A stretch of DNA of 64,000 bases from Rhizobium sp. G21 (GCF_014158035.1 NZ_JACFXW010000001.1:992001-1056000), one strand, 5' to 3'; counted from the first letter of the stretch, positions 18,997 through 28,352 are shown. Translations and numbers: made by a program. The notes: generated from the sequence alone by a model not told the origin.

Positions 18997-19491
18997 TCAA
19001 TCCTGGGGAGTGTGATCGGATTGTTTCAACGAGAGGACCAGAGTCATCGGTTGAGTGGCCGTCGCGACGAAGCCATAATGTTCATAAAAGACTTTGGCCT
19101 CAGGCGAAATGGCGTGAACGAGAACGCCGCGAATGCCGAGGATGTGCGCCGCCTGCCTCACGCGCAGAACGGCATCCTGCAAAAGCGCTGCGCCCAGGCC
19201 TTTACCTTGCCATGTTCGATCAATCGCGAGGCGTCCAAGGATGGCCATCGGAACGGGATCGGGCATATTGCGACGCAAGCCGCCTGGCGCTTCACGAAGA
19301 GCAAGCCCGCCTGAAGAAATGCAATAATAGCCGATCACGCGGTCCTGCACACAGCACACATAAGTCCGCGACGCGCCGCTTGCCTGATTGGCGCGGGCGC
19401 GACGACGCAGCCAGTGATTAAGAGCGTCTTGTCCGCAATCAAAAAGCTCGATCTGATGCCGCCCCTCCAGAAGGCTCGGAGACGAGATCAT
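18997..19491 (-). CDS. GNAT-family acetyltransferase toxin (TacT-like)
   Basis: A 164-residue GNAT domain. It has the acetyl-CoA pyrophosphate-binding loop in RTWQGKGLGAALLQDAV (R/Q-x-x-G-x-G/A) and the C-terminal FYEHYGF, both typical of tRNA-acetylating TacT/AtaT toxins. The ATG at 19491 begins one base after the stop of the DUF1778-type antitoxin gene, the standard order for this toxin-antitoxin class. TacT toxins acetylate the amino group of charged tRNA and halt translation. An in-frame start 24 bp upstream is also possible. Confidence 0.85.
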   Translation of the reverse strand: MISSPSLLEGRHQIELFDCGQDALNHWLRRRARANQASGASRTYVCCVQDRVIGYYCISSGGLALREAPGGLRRNMPDPVPMAILGRLAIDRTWQGKGLGAALLQDAVLRVRQAAHILGIRGVLVHAISPEAKVFYEHYGFVATATQPMTLVLSLKQSDHTPQD

Positions 19492-19492
19492 C

Positions 19493-19777
19493 TCAGCCCC
19501 AGGGCTTGGCGACATTCATCAGGCGCGTAAAACCCTCGCCCTCAGGAGCCTTGTCCAGAATTTCCATATAGCGGCGAAAGCTTTCATCATCGACCTGCAC
19601 GAAGGTTTGGTCGAGCAGAGCGTCCTCCGCTGCCCGGCGCGATGCGTCGATCATGAATTCGGAGCGGGTCTTGCCGTTGACGCCCGCCGCTCGATCAATC
19701 AGATCGCTGATATCCTTGCGGATACGCAACTGAATCGGCTTTGTCGTCCCGCTTCGATCCGCTGTGTTGGCCATCAT
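19493..19777 (-). CDS. DUF1778 ribbon-helix-helix antitoxin (TacA-like)
   Basis: A 94-residue protein. The N-terminal ribbon-helix-helix (PIQLRIRKDISDLIDRAAG) binds DNA. The C-terminal half (LDQTFVQVDDESFRRYMEIL) is the toxin-neutralising arm, with the usual tail (FTRLMNVAKPWG). GGAG precedes the tandem ATGs at 19777/19774. It is followed by the GNAT toxin. Confidence 0.85.
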   Translation of the reverse strand: MMANTADRSGTTKPIQLRIRKDISDLIDRAAGVNGKTRSEFMIDASRRAAEDALLDQTFVQVDDESFRRYMEILDKAPEGEGFTRLMNVAKPWG

Positions 19778-19796
19778 CAATCTCCAAAAGATGAGA

Positions 19797-19809
19797 TATA
19801 CATTGTATA
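19797..19809 (-). promoter_or_regulatory. Candidate operator of the TacAT pair
   Basis: TATAC-ATT-GTATA has perfect 5-bp inverted arms, about 20 bp upstream of the antitoxin ATG. RHH antitoxins autorepress through short palindromes of this sort. It could also contribute a -10 element. Confidence 0.5.
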
Positions 19810-19867
19810 CCACGCATCCTTCGACAGAACAATCCGGGCGCTAGATCTGAAGCTTTTCAAGAAAGGC

Positions 19868-20358
19868 TCACTCCTTCTCCGCCTCGATCTGCCGATGGCC
19901 GTGCTCCAGCCGGCCGAGGACGTAGAGCACGAAGAAGGCGGCAGAGGTGACGAAGAGGCCGATCATCCAATGGCCGAAGCCGAGCGCCAGACCGATCGCG
20001 CCGGACAGCCAGAGGCTCGCGCCGGTCGTCAGCCCCTTCACCTCGCCCTTGGAGAGAACGATGGTGCCGGCGGCGAGAAAGGCGACGCCGGCGGTCACCG
20101 CCTCGACGACGCGCAGGGGATCAATCCTGACCGCATCCTGGTCGAGGCCCGGCATATGCACGCTTTCGATGGAGATGATGGCGAAGAGCGCCGCGGCGAG
20201 CGACACCATGATATGGGTCTTGAGGCCAGCCGGCCTATCCTGCGTTCACGCTCCAGCCCGATGACGGCTCCGAAGAGGATCGCGCCGATGAATCGGGCGA
20301 AAATCACCGGATAGGCGATCTGGGTGGGCGGAAACATGTCTGCGACGATCTGGTCCAT
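19868..20358 (-). CDS. MgtC/SapB family membrane protein, frameshifted
   Basis: About 163 residues when one missing base near 20239 is allowed for. The N-terminal part (YPVIFARFIGAILFGAVIGL, ERER) carries the MgtC signature and is in one frame. From RPAGLKTHIMVSLAAALFAI to the charged C-terminus the frame differs. Five hydrophobic segments are visible. MgtC proteins act at the inner membrane in low-Mg2+ adaptation and modulation of F1Fo ATPase. The start is placed at the ATG before DQIVADMFPP. Confidence 0.78.
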
Positions 20359-20679
20359 GGCCCTTAAAAAACCCGAAAACGGATTTCGTTCCGTCACGCC
20401 CAGGTCCAAATTCGCCATCAAACCGTTCGGTGTCGCCTTTTGGCGTTCGCGGGGATCATCGGCAAGCCGATGGAACAACCGTCGCCACCATGACTTATAG
20501 GCGACGGCAGGGCCTCGCCAAGATGAACGCCGGATTAACGCGCTTTTCAGAGGCGGTTCAGTCCGGCGCCATTACAAAACCCTCATACGGAGATTAAGGA
20601 AGACATCCGGATCTCCAGATGAAAATCTCTCACGATTCCAGCAGGGAGCCGGAGAGGGAATACAAGGAAGGACAAAAAC
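20359..20679. other. Intergenic region between mgtC and the second RTX gene
   Basis: 321 bp between divergent genes. No known Mg2+ riboswitch or clear palindrome is apparent to me. AAGGAAGG just before 20680 is the RTX ribosome site. Confidence 0.4.
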
Positions 20680-21675
20680 ATGGCCTATATCTATTACGGC
20701 GACAACGGTCGCGACGACGTCAGCCAGAGCGCAAACCGTCCCTATGACGAGATATACACCCGCGGCGGCAACGACACCATCCATCTGAAGGCCAACAACA
20801 CCTATGTCGAAGCCGGCGCTGGCAACGACTATGTCCACAGCACCATCGAATGGGGCAACGACGTCTATCTCGGCGATGGCAATGACACCTATGTCGGCAA
20901 CGGCTTTTCCGGCGACAGCGACCTTTATGATCGCGTCTGGGGCGGCAATGGAGCCGACACCTTCAAGATTTCCACCTGGGCATCCGATTATTACGGCGAC
21001 GCGGGTAACGACACCTTCTATTCGGTCGGCTTTTATAATCTGATCTCCGGTGGTTCGGGGACCGATACGGTCGATTATTCCCGCCAGAACAGTGATCCGG
21101 ATCTGGCCGGCGCCGGCATCAAGGTCGATCTTTCCCAGGAATACGCCACATCTGGCGACGGCACCGAAGAGGTTCTGTACTCCATCGAGAACGCCAAGGG
21201 CACCAATTACAAAGACACCTTGATCGGTGATTCCGGCGCCAACGGTCTCTGGGGTCAGAATGGCGACGATATCCTCAAGGGTCTCGACGGCAACGACAAG
21301 CTCTACGGCGGCTCGGGCGACGACGACCTCTATGGCGGCAGGGGCCTCGACCGGCTGACCGGCAACAGTGGCGCCGACTTCTTCATCTTCCAGTCGACGT
21401 CGGACAGCCCCAACAACTCCAATCGCGACGTGATCGTTGATTTCAGCCGCTCGCAAGGCGACCAGATCGATCTGATGGACATCGACGCCGTCAAGTCGAG
21501 CAGCCGTGACAACGCTTTCGACTTCATCGGCAGCGCGGCCTTCTCCGACACGGCCGGCGAATTGCGCTATTCCGGCGGCATCATCCGCGGCGACGTCAAT
21601 GGCGACGGCCGCGCCGACTTCTCGATCGAAGTCGACAACATGGCCTCGCTGCGCGCCGGCGATTTCATTCTCTGA
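20680..21675 (+). CDS. RTX / hemolysin-type calcium-binding protein
   Basis: A 331-residue acidic, glycine-rich protein with no N-terminal signal peptide. GGxGxDxLx nonapeptide repeats occur in two blocks, around residues 27-115 (GGNDTIHL, GAGNDYV, GDGNDTYVG) and 175-225 (GQNGDDILKGLDGNDKLYGG). The terminal domain DVIVDFSRSQGDQIDLMDID and final DGRADFSIEVDN, ending in FIL, are typical of type-I-secreted RTX proteins. Repeats fold into a Ca2+-binding parallel beta-roll outside the cell. There is no recognisable enzymatic domain. SD-like AAGGAAGG lies upstream. Confidence 0.85.
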   Translation: MAYIYYGDNGRDDVSQSANRPYDEIYTRGGNDTIHLKANNTYVEAGAGNDYVHSTIEWGNDVYLGDGNDTYVGNGFSGDSDLYDRVWGGNGADTFKISTWASDYYGDAGNDTFYSVGFYNLISGGSGTDTVDYSRQNSDPDLAGAGIKVDLSQEYATSGDGTEEVLYSIENAKGTNYKDTLIGDSGANGLWGQNGDDILKGLDGNDKLYGGSGDDDLYGGRGLDRLTGNSGADFFIFQSTSDSPNNSNRDVIVDFSRSQGDQIDLMDIDAVKSSSRDNAFDFIGSAAFSDTAGELRYSGGIIRGDVNGDGRADFSIEVDNMASLRAGDFIL

Positions 21676-21710
21676 AATCGATTGGCCAAGCCTCATTCGC
21701 CACAGGAACC

Positions 21711-21734
21711 GCCCGCCGCATCGGCGGGCGTTTT
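21711..21734 (+). terminator. Rho-independent terminator after RTX gene
   Basis: GCCCGCCG-CAT-CGGCGGGC followed by G and TTTT, about 35 bp after the RTX stop, and just before the convergent end of the caspase-Sel1 gene. Confidence 0.85.
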
Positions 21735-21738
21735 CGCG

Positions 21739-24700
21739 TCAGGAGTCCCGGCCCGCCAATTTGTCGATCGCCCGCGCCGTCGTCGCGCCGAACACGCCAT
21801 CGAGAGGACCGGAATAGTACCCGCGCGATTTCAACTCCTTCTGCAGACCGCGGCGGAACGCGGCTGAAAAGTCTTTCGCTCCATCCTTCACATCGCGAAT
21901 AAAATCCGTCTCGCCCGCCGCGATACTGGCGACCGCGAGCTCCACGGCCTTGACCGCATCCTCTTCGACGCCGAGACCCTGATCGTAAAGACGCGCGAGA
22001 TTACCCTGGGCGTAGGAACTGCCAGCCTCCCCGGCCTTCTCATACCATTGCGCGGCGAGCTTATAATCCTGCTCGACCCCCTCGCCCGCCTCATAGAGCC
22101 AGGCGAGCGAACCCATGCAATAGGCGTCGCCGCGTTCGGCCCCGGCCTCGTACCAGAGCTTGGCTTCGACGATATCCACATCGGTTCCCACGCCGTTCTG
22201 AAGCGCATAACCGAGCGAGCCGATCGCATTGATTTCTCCCAGTTCGGCGGCGCGCCGATAGGCGCGCAGAGATTCCTTGTCGTCACGCGCGACGCCCAGC
22301 CCCTCGCGATAGAGCCAGCCCATGGCGGCGAGCGCGTTGGGATTGTCCTGGGCGGCAGCCTTGCGATACCATTCGACGGCGGTGCGGTAGTTTCGCGCCA
22401 CCGAGCCGTAACCTTCGCGATACAGCCAGCCGAGCGAAGCCTGGGCGGCGGGATTGCCCTTGGCGGCGGCGGCCTTCAGCATCCCAAATCCCTTGTCGAC
22501 ATCCGCGTCTTCACCTTTGCCATAGATCGACAGCCAGGCGCGGTTGACGGAAGCGAAGCCGTTGCCCATGCCGGCCGCCTTGTCATAGGCCTCGCGCGCG
22601 GCGATGTAATCCTCGCCTGCATCATGGGCGCGACCGAGCATGTTGAGCAGCATGGAATCGTCGGGAGATTCGGCGGCGGCGCGGCCGCAGGCGTCGGTCG
22701 CGGCCTGTATATCGATCTGGGAGAAGTCGACGCCGCCGAAATTCGGCTTCGAGCCCGGCTCGCCGGCAAGCTCGTAACATTGGGCGCTCAGCGTCTGCGC
22801 AGCCTCGCCATCCTCCGCTGAAGCCTTGGCGGACATGTCCGCCTCCGTCTCCGTGCGGGCGCTCTGCATGAGATTGCCCAACCTGCCGGAAGCGCCGACC
22901 GCGCTTTGTTCCTGCTCTTCGTTGACGTCGGGCGCGGTCTCTTCGGCGGAGCTGTCCTGCATGTCCGCTCCGGTCTTGCCGGCGGCAAGATCGTCGATCG
23001 CCTTCGACGTGTCGGCACCAAACTCTCCGTTCGCCTCGCCCGCAAATACGCCCTGTTCCTTCAGGGCCTCCTGGAAGCCTTTGCGAAACAACGGAGAGAA
23101 ATTGTCGGGCGAGGTCTTGAGTTCGCCGATCTTGGCGCTGTCGCCGCGCGAGACGGCGGCGATGGCCCAGCGCACGGCCTCGTCGGGATCCACCGCCGTG
23201 CCGAGGCCCTGGTCGTAGAGGCGGGCGAGATTGCCCATGGCGTAGGCGCTGCCTTCATTGGCGGCCTTTTCATACCAGTAGCGCGCCTCGACATAATCCT
23301 GCTTCACCCCGGCGCCTGTGTCATAGAGAAAGCCGAGGGACGCCATGGAATAAGCGTCGCCGGCATTGGCGCCCTTCTCATACCATTGGCGCGCCTCCTC
23401 ATAGTTGCGCGCCATGCCGAGACCGTTCTGGGCAGCGTAACCGAGGCCCGCGATCGAGGCCATATCGCCGGCCTCCGCGCCGCGCCGGTAATAGTCCACC
23501 GAGCGGGCGTAATCCTGGGAGACCGTCACGCCTTCCCGATAGAACCAGCCGAGATTGCCGAGCGCATTGGCGTTGCCCTTGTCGGCGGCCTGGCGATACC
23601 AGTCAAAGGATTTGGCGTAATCCTGCGCCTGGCCGGCCAGGCCATCGCGATAGATCTGTCCCAGAGAGGCCTGAGCGAAATGATTTCCGGCGCGGGCGGC
23701 GGTCTCGAAGGCCTCCACACCCTTGGCGGGATCGGCGCCGTCGACGGAGCCGTTGACCTGCAGCCAGCCGAGATTGGCGAGCCCAAACATATCGCCGAGA
23801 TCGGCCGCCTCGCGATAACGCTTCGCGGCTTCCACATAATTCTTGTCGGCTTCATAGGCGCGGCCGAGCAAATTGACATAGAGCCCCGCAGACGGCTTCT
23901 CGTTGACCGCCTGGGCGCAAGCGGTCAACGCCCGCTTGGCGTCGATGCGATCGAGATAGACGCCGGCGAAGCCGCGCGCGCCCTGCAATTCGCCGGCCAG
24001 CAGCTGGCAATCACGCTCGGAGGCCGACAACGTATCCGTCGACGAAGCGACCGGAGGCGGCGAGAGTGCGGCGAGCGAAGCCTCCGCCTCGCGCCGGAAC
24101 GGGCTTTGCGGGTAGCGTTCGATAAAGCGCTTGAGGGCTGCGGGATCGGTCGATCCCTTCAACGCCTCCCAGGCGATCTGGTCGGCGGCCGCCTCGGTCT
24201 TGGCCTGCGTCGCCTGCAATTGCTTGATCTTCTTCTCCGCCAGCATGCGATAGACCGGATCGCCGCCATGCTTGGAAATGAAGGCCTCCAGCAATTCCTT
24301 GTCAGCGAGATCCTTGATGTTCTGCCAGTCGGCGGCGGCCGACGCGGTCTCGATCGTCTCTTTATCCTGCGCCGGGCCTGTATTGATGGTGATGTCGATC
24401 TGCTTGATCGACAGAAAGATCTGCGCGCCGCCGAGCGAACCGTAGACGAAGGGCTCCTGCTGGCGGTTGGTTGCCTTCATCACGGCATCGCGCACCTGGC
24501 CGAGCGCGATGCGGATATCGACGCCGGGCTGGGTGATGTAGCGCGCCAGCGCTTCGGCGAAGGGACTGTTGCCGCCTTCGCCATCCAGCGCGACGGTGCC
24601 GGCGCGCGAGGCGTAGGCGACCAGCGTGTCGACGCTTTGCGGTTCGACGCGCGCGAGGCCGCGCGACACAGCGCGCGTGCCGGCCGAGCGCGTCATCGTG

Positions 24701-25188
24701 TCGAGGAAGGGATTGTTGCGGCAGGCGTCGAGGATCATCAGCTTCAGCCGCGTCGCGCCATTGAGCGAGCGCTCGGCGCGAGACAGCGACAGCGCCTCGT
24801 CCTCGACATCCTTGTCGGAGGCCAGCACGGCGTCGATGGGGATGAGATAATTCTCGCCGTTCATCTCCATGCCGTGACCGGAATAATAGAGCACGGCCAC
24901 TTCGGCGCCCTCGGCCTTGTTCTCGAAGGTCCTGAGCGCCTTGCGCATGCCGGCGAGATCGACGTCCTTGGCGACCATGACATCGTCGAAACCCGCTTCG
25001 GTGAGCGTGTTTCGCATCAGTTCGACGTCATTGGCGGGATTGCGCAGCGGTGTGGTCCGCTCGTAATTCTGATTGCCGATCAGCAGGGCCACGCGCCGGG
25101 CGGCCTCGGCCGACCCTTCCGTCGCGAGGAGAAAGACGGCCAAACACAGCCCGAAAAACCACCAGCCCCTCGCCTGAAACCCCGCCAT
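21739..25188 (-). CDS. Secreted caspase-like (C14) protein with two Sel1-repeat modules
   Basis: About 1149 residues from the ATG at 25188, which has AAGGGG seven bases upstream. Four further in-frame ATGs lie upstream. A signal peptide (GWWFFGLCLAVFLLATEGSA) is followed by a caspase domain with the His/Cys dyad in YYSGHGM and LDACRNNPF. Two long tetratricopeptide-like Sel1 arrays then follow (units such as YAKSFDWYRQAADKGNANAL). Each array ends in a similar 40-residue unit (FSPLFRKGFQEALKEQGVFA / FSAAFRRGLQKELKSRGYYS, then G-FGAxT-AID-LA) resembling a peptidoglycan-binding-like helix bundle. It is probably periplasmic. Substrate is unknown. Confidence 0.85.
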   Translation of the reverse strand: MAGFQARGWWFFGLCLAVFLLATEGSAEAARRVALLIGNQNYERTTPLRNPANDVELMRNTLTEAGFDDVMVAKDVDLAGMRKALRTFENKAEGAEVAVLYYSGHGMEMNGENYLIPIDAVLASDKDVEDEALSLSRAERSLNGATRLKLMILDACRNNPFLDTMTRSAGTRAVSRGLARVEPQSVDTLVAYASRAGTVALDGEGGNSPFAEALARYITQPGVDIRIALGQVRDAVMKATNRQQEPFVYGSLGGAQIFLSIKQIDITINTGPAQDKETIETASAAADWQNIKDLADKELLEAFISKHGGDPVYRMLAEKKIKQLQATQAKTEAAADQIAWEALKGSTDPAALKRFIERYPQSPFRREAEASLAALSPPPVASSTDTLSASERDCQLLAGELQGARGFAGVYLDRIDAKRALTACAQAVNEKPSAGLYVNLLGRAYEADKNYVEAAKRYREAADLGDMFGLANLGWLQVNGSVDGADPAKGVEAFETAARAGNHFAQASLGQIYRDGLAGQAQDYAKSFDWYRQAADKGNANALGNLGWFYREGVTVSQDYARSVDYYRRGAEAGDMASIAGLGYAAQNGLGMARNYEEARQWYEKGANAGDAYSMASLGFLYDTGAGVKQDYVEARYWYEKAANEGSAYAMGNLARLYDQGLGTAVDPDEAVRWAIAAVSRGDSAKIGELKTSPDNFSPLFRKGFQEALKEQGVFAGEANGEFGADTSKAIDDLAAGKTGADMQDSSAEETAPDVNEEQEQSAVGASGRLGNLMQSARTETEADMSAKASAEDGEAAQTLSAQCYELAGEPGSKPNFGGVDFSQIDIQAATDACGRAAAESPDDSMLLNMLGRAHDAGEDYIAAREAYDKAAGMGNGFASVNRAWLSIYGKGEDADVDKGFGMLKAAAAKGNPAAQASLGWLYREGYGSVARNYRTAVEWYRKAAAQDNPNALAAMGWLYREGLGVARDDKESLRAYRRAAELGEINAIGSLGYALQNGVGTDVDIVEAKLWYEAGAERGDAYCMGSLAWLYEAGEGVEQDYKLAAQWYEKAGEAGSSYAQGNLARLYDQGLGVEEDAVKAVELAVASIAAGETDFIRDVKDGAKDFSAAFRRGLQKELKSRGYYSGPLDGVFGATTARAIDKLAGRDS

Positions 25189-25307
25189 TTCCATCCCCTT
25201 GCAACAGCAGTCGCGGATAATACGAATGAGCGGCCCGCTTTCAATGCACCCATTTTGGTTTTTTCTCTTCAAACGACTGCATTCGGGATCGACGCAGATC
25301 TTCGAAC

Positions 25308-25321
25308 AGAATATTCATTCC
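25308..25321 (+). promoter_or_regulatory. Near-match to IolR operator upstream of the rpiR-type gene
   Basis: AGAATATTCATTCC differs at one position from GGAA-N6-TTCC, the motif I recall for S. meliloti IolR. It lies 35 bp upstream of the regulator ATG. A separate small inverted repeat (TTCAC-N5-GTGAA) is at 25326-25340. Autoregulation is plausible but unproven. Confidence 0.4.
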
Positions 25322-25355
25322 ATTCTTCACTTTTTGTGAAACGGCAGGATGACGC

Positions 25356-26222
25356 ATGGACGATATGACAAAGGCGCCGCCGCCCGGGATTTCGACGCTG
25401 CGCGCCGCGATGATCGAGCGGAAGGCGGGAATGCCCAAGCGTCTCGCCCAGATCGCCGCCTATTGCCTCGCCAATCCCGACGAGATCGCCTTTGGGACGG
25501 CGGCCAGCATCGCCGGCGCCGCGGCGGTGCAGCCTTCGACGCTGGTGCGGCTCGCCCACCATCTCGGTTATGAGGGCTTTTCCGATCTGCAGCGGATTTT
25601 CCGCGAGCGGCTCAAGGAGAAGACGCTTTCCTATGAAGAGCGGCTCAACATGCTTGAGCAGAGCAACGCCCAGGCGGCGGAAACCGAACTGCTCGGCGGC
25701 TTTCTGACGGCAGCCAGTCAATCGATCAATCGTTTCGCAGCCAGCCTGGAAATCGAGAAACTGGCGCAAGCCACCGAGATCCTGGCGCGGGCCGAAACCA
25801 TCTATCTCATCGCCAAACGCCGCTCCTATCCGCTCACTGCGCATATGGCCTATGCCTTCGGCAAGCTCGGCATCCGCTATGTCATGGTCGCCACGCCCAA
25901 CGGCGTCGAGGCGGAGATGGCGCGGTTTGCAGGTCCGCGTGACGCGGCCTTCGCGGTCAGCTTTTCGCCCTATGCCGCCGACACGATCGCGCAGGCGCAA
26001 TCCTTTGCGGAGCGCGGGACCCCGATCGTTTCCGTCACCGACTCGGTGTTTTCTCCCTTGGCCGCATTCTCCGCCTGCTGGTTCGAGGTGGTGGAATCGG
26101 ATTTCGCCGGCTTCCGCTCGCTGTCGGCCTCCATGGCGCTGGCCATGGCCTTGCCGGTGGCGGTGGCGGAAAAGAGGCGGCGGATGGAACGCGAAAGGGA
26201 TGGATATTCCAAAACGGAATAG
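25356..26222 (+). CDS. iolR: RpiR-family regulator of inositol catabolism (IolR-like)
   Basis: A 288-residue protein with the N-terminal RpiR helix-turn-helix (SIAGAAAVQPSTLVRLAHHL) and a C-terminal SIS sugar-phosphate-binding domain (TIYLIAKRRSYPLTAHMAYA, TPIVSVTDSVFSPLA). It is immediately upstream of, and co-oriented with, iolC, the arrangement of the rhizobial iolR-iolCDEB locus. In that system the repressor responds to an inositol-catabolic intermediate. AGGA precedes the ATG at 25356. The symbol is assigned mainly by context. Confidence 0.8.
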   Translation: MDDMTKAPPPGISTLRAAMIERKAGMPKRLAQIAAYCLANPDEIAFGTAASIAGAAAVQPSTLVRLAHHLGYEGFSDLQRIFRERLKEKTLSYEERLNMLEQSNAQAAETELLGGFLTAASQSINRFAASLEIEKLAQATEILARAETIYLIAKRRSYPLTAHMAYAFGKLGIRYVMVATPNGVEAEMARFAGPRDAAFAVSFSPYAADTIAQAQSFAERGTPIVSVTDSVFSPLAAFSACWFEVVESDFAGFRSLSASMALAMALPVAVAEKRRRMERERDGYSKTE

Positions 26223-26229
26223 AAATTCC
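26216..26229 (+). promoter_or_regulatory. Perfect IolR-type operator upstream of iolC
   Basis: GGAATAGAAATTCC fits GGAA-N6-TTCC exactly. It overlaps the stop of the RpiR-type gene and lies about 70 bp before the iolC ATG. A second overlapping palindrome, ATTCC-AAAAC-GGAAT (26206-26220), shares its left half-site. Confidence 0.6.
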
Positions 26230-26239
26230 ATTTGACTTT

Positions 26240-26263
26240 CATTTGAAATCGTTGTTTCAAATG
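26240..26263 (+). promoter_or_regulatory. Perfect 9-bp inverted repeat upstream of iolC
   Basis: CATTTGAAA-TCGTTG-TTTCAAATG lies between the IolR-type site and the iolC ribosome site. It could be a second operator or an mRNA hairpin. I do not know the protein that would bind it. Confidence 0.5.
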
Positions 26264-26297
26264 CAGCGAATTTGGACCATGCAAGCGGGAGAGAGAC

Positions 26298-28214
26298 ATG
26301 GCGCAAGCGGATGCCAAGACGTTGGACGTGATCACCATCGGGCGGTCTTCCGTCGATCTCTACGGCCAGCAATCCGGCTCGCGGCTCGAGGACATCGCCT
26401 CCTTCGCCAAATCCGTTGGCGGCTGCCCAACCAATATTTCCGTGGGCTCCGCCCGTCTCGGGCTGAAATCGGCGCTGATCACCCGCGTCGGCGAGGAGCA
26501 GATGGGCCGCTTCATCCGCGAACAACTCGAGCGCGAAGGCGTGGCGACCGACGGCATCGTGGCCGACAAGGACCGGCTGACGGCGCTGGTGCTTCTATCG
26601 GTGGAATCCGAAGGCGTGTCGCCGATGATCTTCGTGCGCACCGATTGCGCCGACATGGCGCTCTGCGAAGACGACATCGACGAGGCCTTCGTCGCCTCCT
26701 CGCGCGCCGTGCTGGTGTCCGGCACGCACTTCTCCAAGCCCAACACCGAGGCTGCGCAGCGCAAGGCGATCCGCATCGCCAAGGCCAATGGCGGCAAGGT
26801 GATCTTCGACATCGACTACCGCCCCAACCTCTGGGGCCTTGCTGGCCATGCCGAAGGTTTTGAGCGCTATGTGAAGTCCGACCGCGTCTCGGCGCTGATG
26901 AAATCGGTGCTGCCGGATTGCGACCTGATCGTCGGCACGGAAGAAGAAATCATGATCGCTTCGGGCGCCGACAGCGTGCTCGCCTCGCTCAAAGCGATCC
27001 GCGCGCTCAGCCCTGCGACCATCGTGCTCAAACGCGGCGCCATGGGCTGCGTGGTCTATGACGGCCCGATCAGCGACGATCTGGAAGACGGCATTGTCGG
27101 CCAGGGTTTCCCGATCGAGGTCTATAATGTGCTCGGCGCCGGCGACGCCTTCATGTCGGGCTTCCTGCGCGGCTGGCTGAAGGGCGAAAGCCACAAGACC
27201 TCGGCCACCTGGGCCAATGCCTGCGGCGCCTTCGCCGTCTCGCGTCTGCTCTGCGCGCCGGAATATCCCACCTGGGAAGAACTCAGCTATTTCCTCAAGC
27301 ACGGCTCGAAATTCAAGGCGCTGCGCAAGGACGAGGATATCAGCCATATCCATTGGGCCACGACGCGGCGCAAGGAAATCCCGCTGTTGATGGCGCTCGC
27401 CATCGACCATCGCTCGCAGTTGACCGACATAGCCGACCAGCACAAGGCGCCGCATGCCAAGATCAACGCCTTCAAGCGTCTCGCCGTCGCTGCGGCTGCG
27501 CGCGTCAGCCAGGGCCGCGACGGCTACGGCATGCTGATCGACGAGCGTTTCGGTCGCGAGGCATTCTTCGACGCCGCCAAGAAGGATTTTTCCTGGGTCG
27601 GCCGGCCGGTGGAGCTGCCGGGCTCGCGCCCGCTGCGGTTTGAGTTCTCGCAGGACATCGGCTCGCAGCTGGTGGAATGGCCTGTCGACCACTGCATCAA
27701 ATGCCTGTGCTTCTATCATCCCGATGATCCGGAGGCGCTCAAGAAAGAGCAGCAGCAGAAGCTGCGGGCGCTCTACGACGCCGCGCGCAAGGTCGGCCGG
27801 GAACTCTTGGTGGAAATCATCGCCGGCAAGCATGGCCCGCTCGACGACACGACGATTTCGCGCGCCATGACGGAGCTCTACGCGCTCGGCATCCGCCCCG
27901 ACTGGTGGAAACTGGAGCCGCAGCATTCGGCGACAGCCTGGAAGAACATCGAAGCCGTGATCGCGGAAAACGACGCCTATTGCCGCGGCATCGTGCTGCT
28001 CGGACTCGAAGCGCCGGCCGCCGATCTCGAAAAAGCCTTTGCCGCCACCCGGGTCGCGCCGATGGTCAAGGGTTTCGCCGTCGGCCGCACCATCTTCGCG
28101 CACGCCGCCAATCAATGGCTCGGCGGCCGCATGACGGATGAAGAAGCGATTACCGATATGGCCGGCCGCTTCGAAGAGCTGACAAAGGCCTGGCTGCGCA
28201 CGCGCGGCCTTTGA
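26298..28214 (+). CDS. iolC: 5-dehydro-2-deoxygluconokinase fused to a DUF2090 aldolase-like domain
   Basis: A 638-residue bifunctional-looking protein. Residues 1-330 are a PfkB sugar kinase, with VGGCPTNISVGSARLG and the anion-hole/catalytic VLGAGDAFMSGFLRG. It phosphorylates 5-dehydro-2-deoxy-D-gluconate. Residues 330-638 are DUF2090 (LLMALAIDHRSQLTDIADQH, GFAVGRTIFAHAANQWLGG), a TIM-barrel relative of tagatose/DKGP aldolases. It may perform the next step, cleaving DKGP to dihydroxyacetone phosphate and malonic semialdehyde. The fusion is usual in rhizobia. It is first in the iolCDEB operon. Confidence 0.92.
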   Translation: MAQADAKTLDVITIGRSSVDLYGQQSGSRLEDIASFAKSVGGCPTNISVGSARLGLKSALITRVGEEQMGRFIREQLEREGVATDGIVADKDRLTALVLLSVESEGVSPMIFVRTDCADMALCEDDIDEAFVASSRAVLVSGTHFSKPNTEAAQRKAIRIAKANGGKVIFDIDYRPNLWGLAGHAEGFERYVKSDRVSALMKSVLPDCDLIVGTEEEIMIASGADSVLASLKAIRALSPATIVLKRGAMGCVVYDGPISDDLEDGIVGQGFPIEVYNVLGAGDAFMSGFLRGWLKGESHKTSATWANACGAFAVSRLLCAPEYPTWEELSYFLKHGSKFKALRKDEDISHIHWATTRRKEIPLLMALAIDHRSQLTDIADQHKAPHAKINAFKRLAVAAAARVSQGRDGYGMLIDERFGREAFFDAAKKDFSWVGRPVELPGSRPLRFEFSQDIGSQLVEWPVDHCIKCLCFYHPDDPEALKKEQQQKLRALYDAARKVGRELLVEIIAGKHGPLDDTTISRAMTELYALGIRPDWWKLEPQHSATAWKNIEAVIAENDAYCRGIVLLGLEAPAADLEKAFAATRVAPMVKGFAVGRTIFAHAANQWLGGRMTDEEAITDMAGRFEELTKAWLRTRGL

Positions 28215-28352
28215 GATAAAGACCGGGGCTGCGCCGAAACGCCACGCGGAGGCTGCAGCTCTATTTGATCTCGCCTCTCCCCGAAATTGGGAAGAGGGAT
28301 TAAGACAACGAGGCGCGGGCGCAGACCTGCGAAAGGAATGCGGGAGGATAGC

